Made by a program: the position numbers and the translations under genes
Notes under the pieces: generated by a model
What the model was told of the DNA's origin: nothing
Database searches by the model: none
What the model saw: only the letters and a program-made list of their open reading frames with translations
Assembly: GCF_018446385.1 (NCBI RefSeq)
Contig: NC_056002.1
Location: forward strand, 12,844,894-12,908,893
Direction of reading: 5' to 3'
Length of the DNA stretch: 64,000 nucleotides
Origin: Zingiber officinale
Taxonomy: Eukaryota > Streptophyta > Magnoliopsida > Zingiberales > Zingiberaceae
Part shown: positions 62,292 to 64,000 of the stretch, in pieces
Layout of the letters: every line of letters starts with the position of its first letter
Numbering within the stretch: the stretch's first letter is position 1

Positions 62292-64000
62292 CAATATCAA
62301 GCAGCAGAAGCAAGTCCTCTCAGAGTCCAAAGGGCAAGGAGGCTCAGGTACTCAGAAACAACAGGGCCACAGCTCTAACTGGAAAGGAAACTCCAGCAAC
62401 AAGCGTAAACCAGGGAGTTACCCAAAGGGAGGACCAGCCAGCAAACAGCCTAGTTATCCCAAATGTGCTACTTGTGGGAAATTTCACCCAGGAGTTTGTC
62501 TTAAGGGCACACGAGGATGCTTTGAATGTGGACAAGAAGGGCATATGGCTAAGCAATGCCCGAACAAGACAAGTCTTCCTCAACCACAGCCGATACAGTA
62601 TGGAGGCCAGCCAGTACAGCTACATCAGATGCAGGCTATTTTAGATGGTCCACACATCAGCCAGGGCAGACTAGAAGCCCCTCCAGCTACGACCAATGCG
62701 AGGATTTACTCACTCACCAGAGAGGACGTAGTGAATGCCTCGACAGTTGTTTCAGGTCAGATTAGTATATTACAGCAATGTACAACTGTCTTATTCGATA
62801 CTGGGGCAACCCATTCTTATATATCCAGGACATTTGCCGAGAAGTTAGCAATACCTCCAGAGGTTCTCAGTAGTCAGCTTCTGACGACATTGCCTTCAGG
62901 AGAAATTATGGCATCCACGCACTGGCTCAGAGCAGTGCCAGTCATTATAGCAGACAGAGAACTCTTTTGTGATCTGATAGTGCTAGATATGACTGATTAT
63001 GAGGTCATCTTTGGAATGGACTTCCTGATCAGATACGGTGCCTCTATAGAGTGCCGTAAACAGAAAGTCGTATTCCAACCTGAAACAGAAGCACAGTTCG
63101 AGTTCATCGGAGAACCCAAGAGAAAGGCCAAGAAATTTCTCTCAGCTATGAAGGCACAGAGATTAATGGATTCAGGATGTACGAGATTTTTAGCACACGT
63201 AGTCAGTATCAGTCAGGACAAGTACCAACAGTTAGCAGAGGTCCGAGTCGTATGTGACTACCCAGCAGTCTTCCCTGAAGAGTTACCAGGCTTAGCACCA
63301 GACAGGGAGATTGAATTCGAGATAGAGCTCATTCCCGGTACCAATCCTATTTCCAAAGCACCGTACCGCATGGCTCTAGCAGAACTGAAGGAACTTCATG
63401 AGCAACTACAGGAGCTGCTTGACAAAGGCTTCATATGCCCTAGTCACTCACCATGGGGAGCGCCTGTATTGTTCGTGAAGAAGAAAGACGGGAGCATGCG
63501 CCTGTGTATAGATTACCGAGCGCTGAATCAAGTCACAATCAAGAACAGGTATCCTCTTCCCAGAATTGATGATCTGTTCGATCAGCTAAAGGGAGCAGCA
63601 GTGTTCTCGAAAATAGACCTCAGATCAGGTTATCATCAGGTGAAAGTTAAAGAAGGGGATATACCCAAGACAGCATTCAGGACTAGATATGGACACTACG
63701 AGTTCGTAGTCATGCCCTTTGGCGTGACAAATGCTCCAGCTACTTTCATGGACCTCATGAACAGAGTATTCAGGGACTACCTAGATAAGTTTGTTATTGT
63801 GTTTATCGATGACATCCTTATCTATTCAGGAACTCAGAAAGAACACGCAGAGCACCTGAGAATGGTATTGCAGACCCTTCAGCAGAACCAGCTGTACGCC
63901 AAGTTCACGAAATGTGAATTTTGGTTAGATCAGGTGTCCTTCCTGGGTCACATCATCTCAAAGGATGGTATCATGGTAGATCCCAGTAAGATAGAAGCTG
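62225..64000 (+). CDS. Gypsy zinc knuckle, protease and reverse transcriptase, open at the window edge
   Basis: One frame without stops from 62227 to the end of the window (about 590 codons). In order: zinc knuckle [14 protein letters not shown] near 62518-62559, protease active site [12 protein letters not shown] near 62791, then reverse transcriptase with [45 protein letters not shown] and the catalytic [10 protein letters not shown] near 63802. RNase H, integrase and any chromodomain lie beyond 64000. The reading frame of this part is intact although gag is not. Function: self-copying of the retroelement in particles in the cytoplasm. Confidence 0.9.

Larger units (their letters stand above)
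58969..64000 (+). mobile_element. Ty3/gypsy retrotransposon, Tekay/Del-like, running off the window
   Basis: Starts with a 2.38-kb LTR, then a primer-binding site, gag with a zinc knuckle, protease and reverse transcriptase. The reverse transcriptase follows protease directly, with no integrase between, which fits Ty3/gypsy. The long LTR and RT sequence fit the Tekay/Del chromoviruses; the decisive chromodomain would lie beyond the window. It inserted into the gag of the second copia element; the five bases before it are GGGAC. Confidence 0.9.

Overview
The window is nuclear DNA from a flowering plant. Spliced genes with GT-AG introns, nested LTR retrotransposons, MITEs and AT-rich introns all point that way. 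The very GC-rich first exons of the REF6-like and ketoacyl reductase genes, set in AT-rich surroundings, are the 5' GC gradient usual in grasses, gingers, bananas and palms. I therefore infer a commelinid monocot, perhaps Zingiberales; I cannot name the species.

Positions 1 to about 34.6 kb are the gene-bearing half, with four genes whose exons join in frame. (1) A REF6-type H3K27 demethylase on the minus strand (2396-12484, 7 exons, 1372 aa). (2) A divergently placed KCR-type beta-ketoacyl reductase (14035-16705, 3 exons, 326 aa). (3) A STICHEL-like AAA protein related to bacterial DNA polymerase III gamma/tau (25220-28222, 5 exons, about 788 aa). (4) An ABC1K/UbiB kinase-like protein of the ADCK2-like type (29503-34618, 5 exons, 626 aa). 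They have unrelated jobs (chromatin, very-long-chain fatty acid elongation, cell morphogenesis, organelle quinone or lipid metabolism) and nothing suggests co-regulation. Between genes 2 and 3 lie a segmental duplication, a GC-rich block with a 49-bp minisatellite, a solo LTR, a 550-bp foldback and a 192-bp tandem duplication.

From 34.6 to 44.9 kb there are no intact genes. The stretch holds a MITE nested inside a MITE (both with TTA target duplications), a small foldback element, a roughly 135-bp satellite-like array split by a second solo LTR of the same family, a decayed copia gag, and an unrecognised acidic pseudo-ORF.

From 44.9 kb to the end there is a stack of nested LTR retrotransposons. 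A minus-strand LTR (44872-55513) is split by a complete 9.06-kb Ty1/copia element (45000-54055, SIRE-like, target duplication TCTCA). A second related copia element follows (LTR 57326-58579). Its gag is interrupted by a Ty3/gypsy element (58969 to beyond the window) with a 2.4-kb LTR and a pol frame still open at the window edge.

The observation I find most worth following is that four different LTR types here each carry, inside the LTR, an array of short palindromic boxes. The box core differs by family: GATCGATC, TAATCGATTA, GGCGCC and CGATCG. The word GAACAG recurs near the boxes in three of the four. Second is an antisense tRNA-like A-box/B-box pair inside the gypsy LTR.
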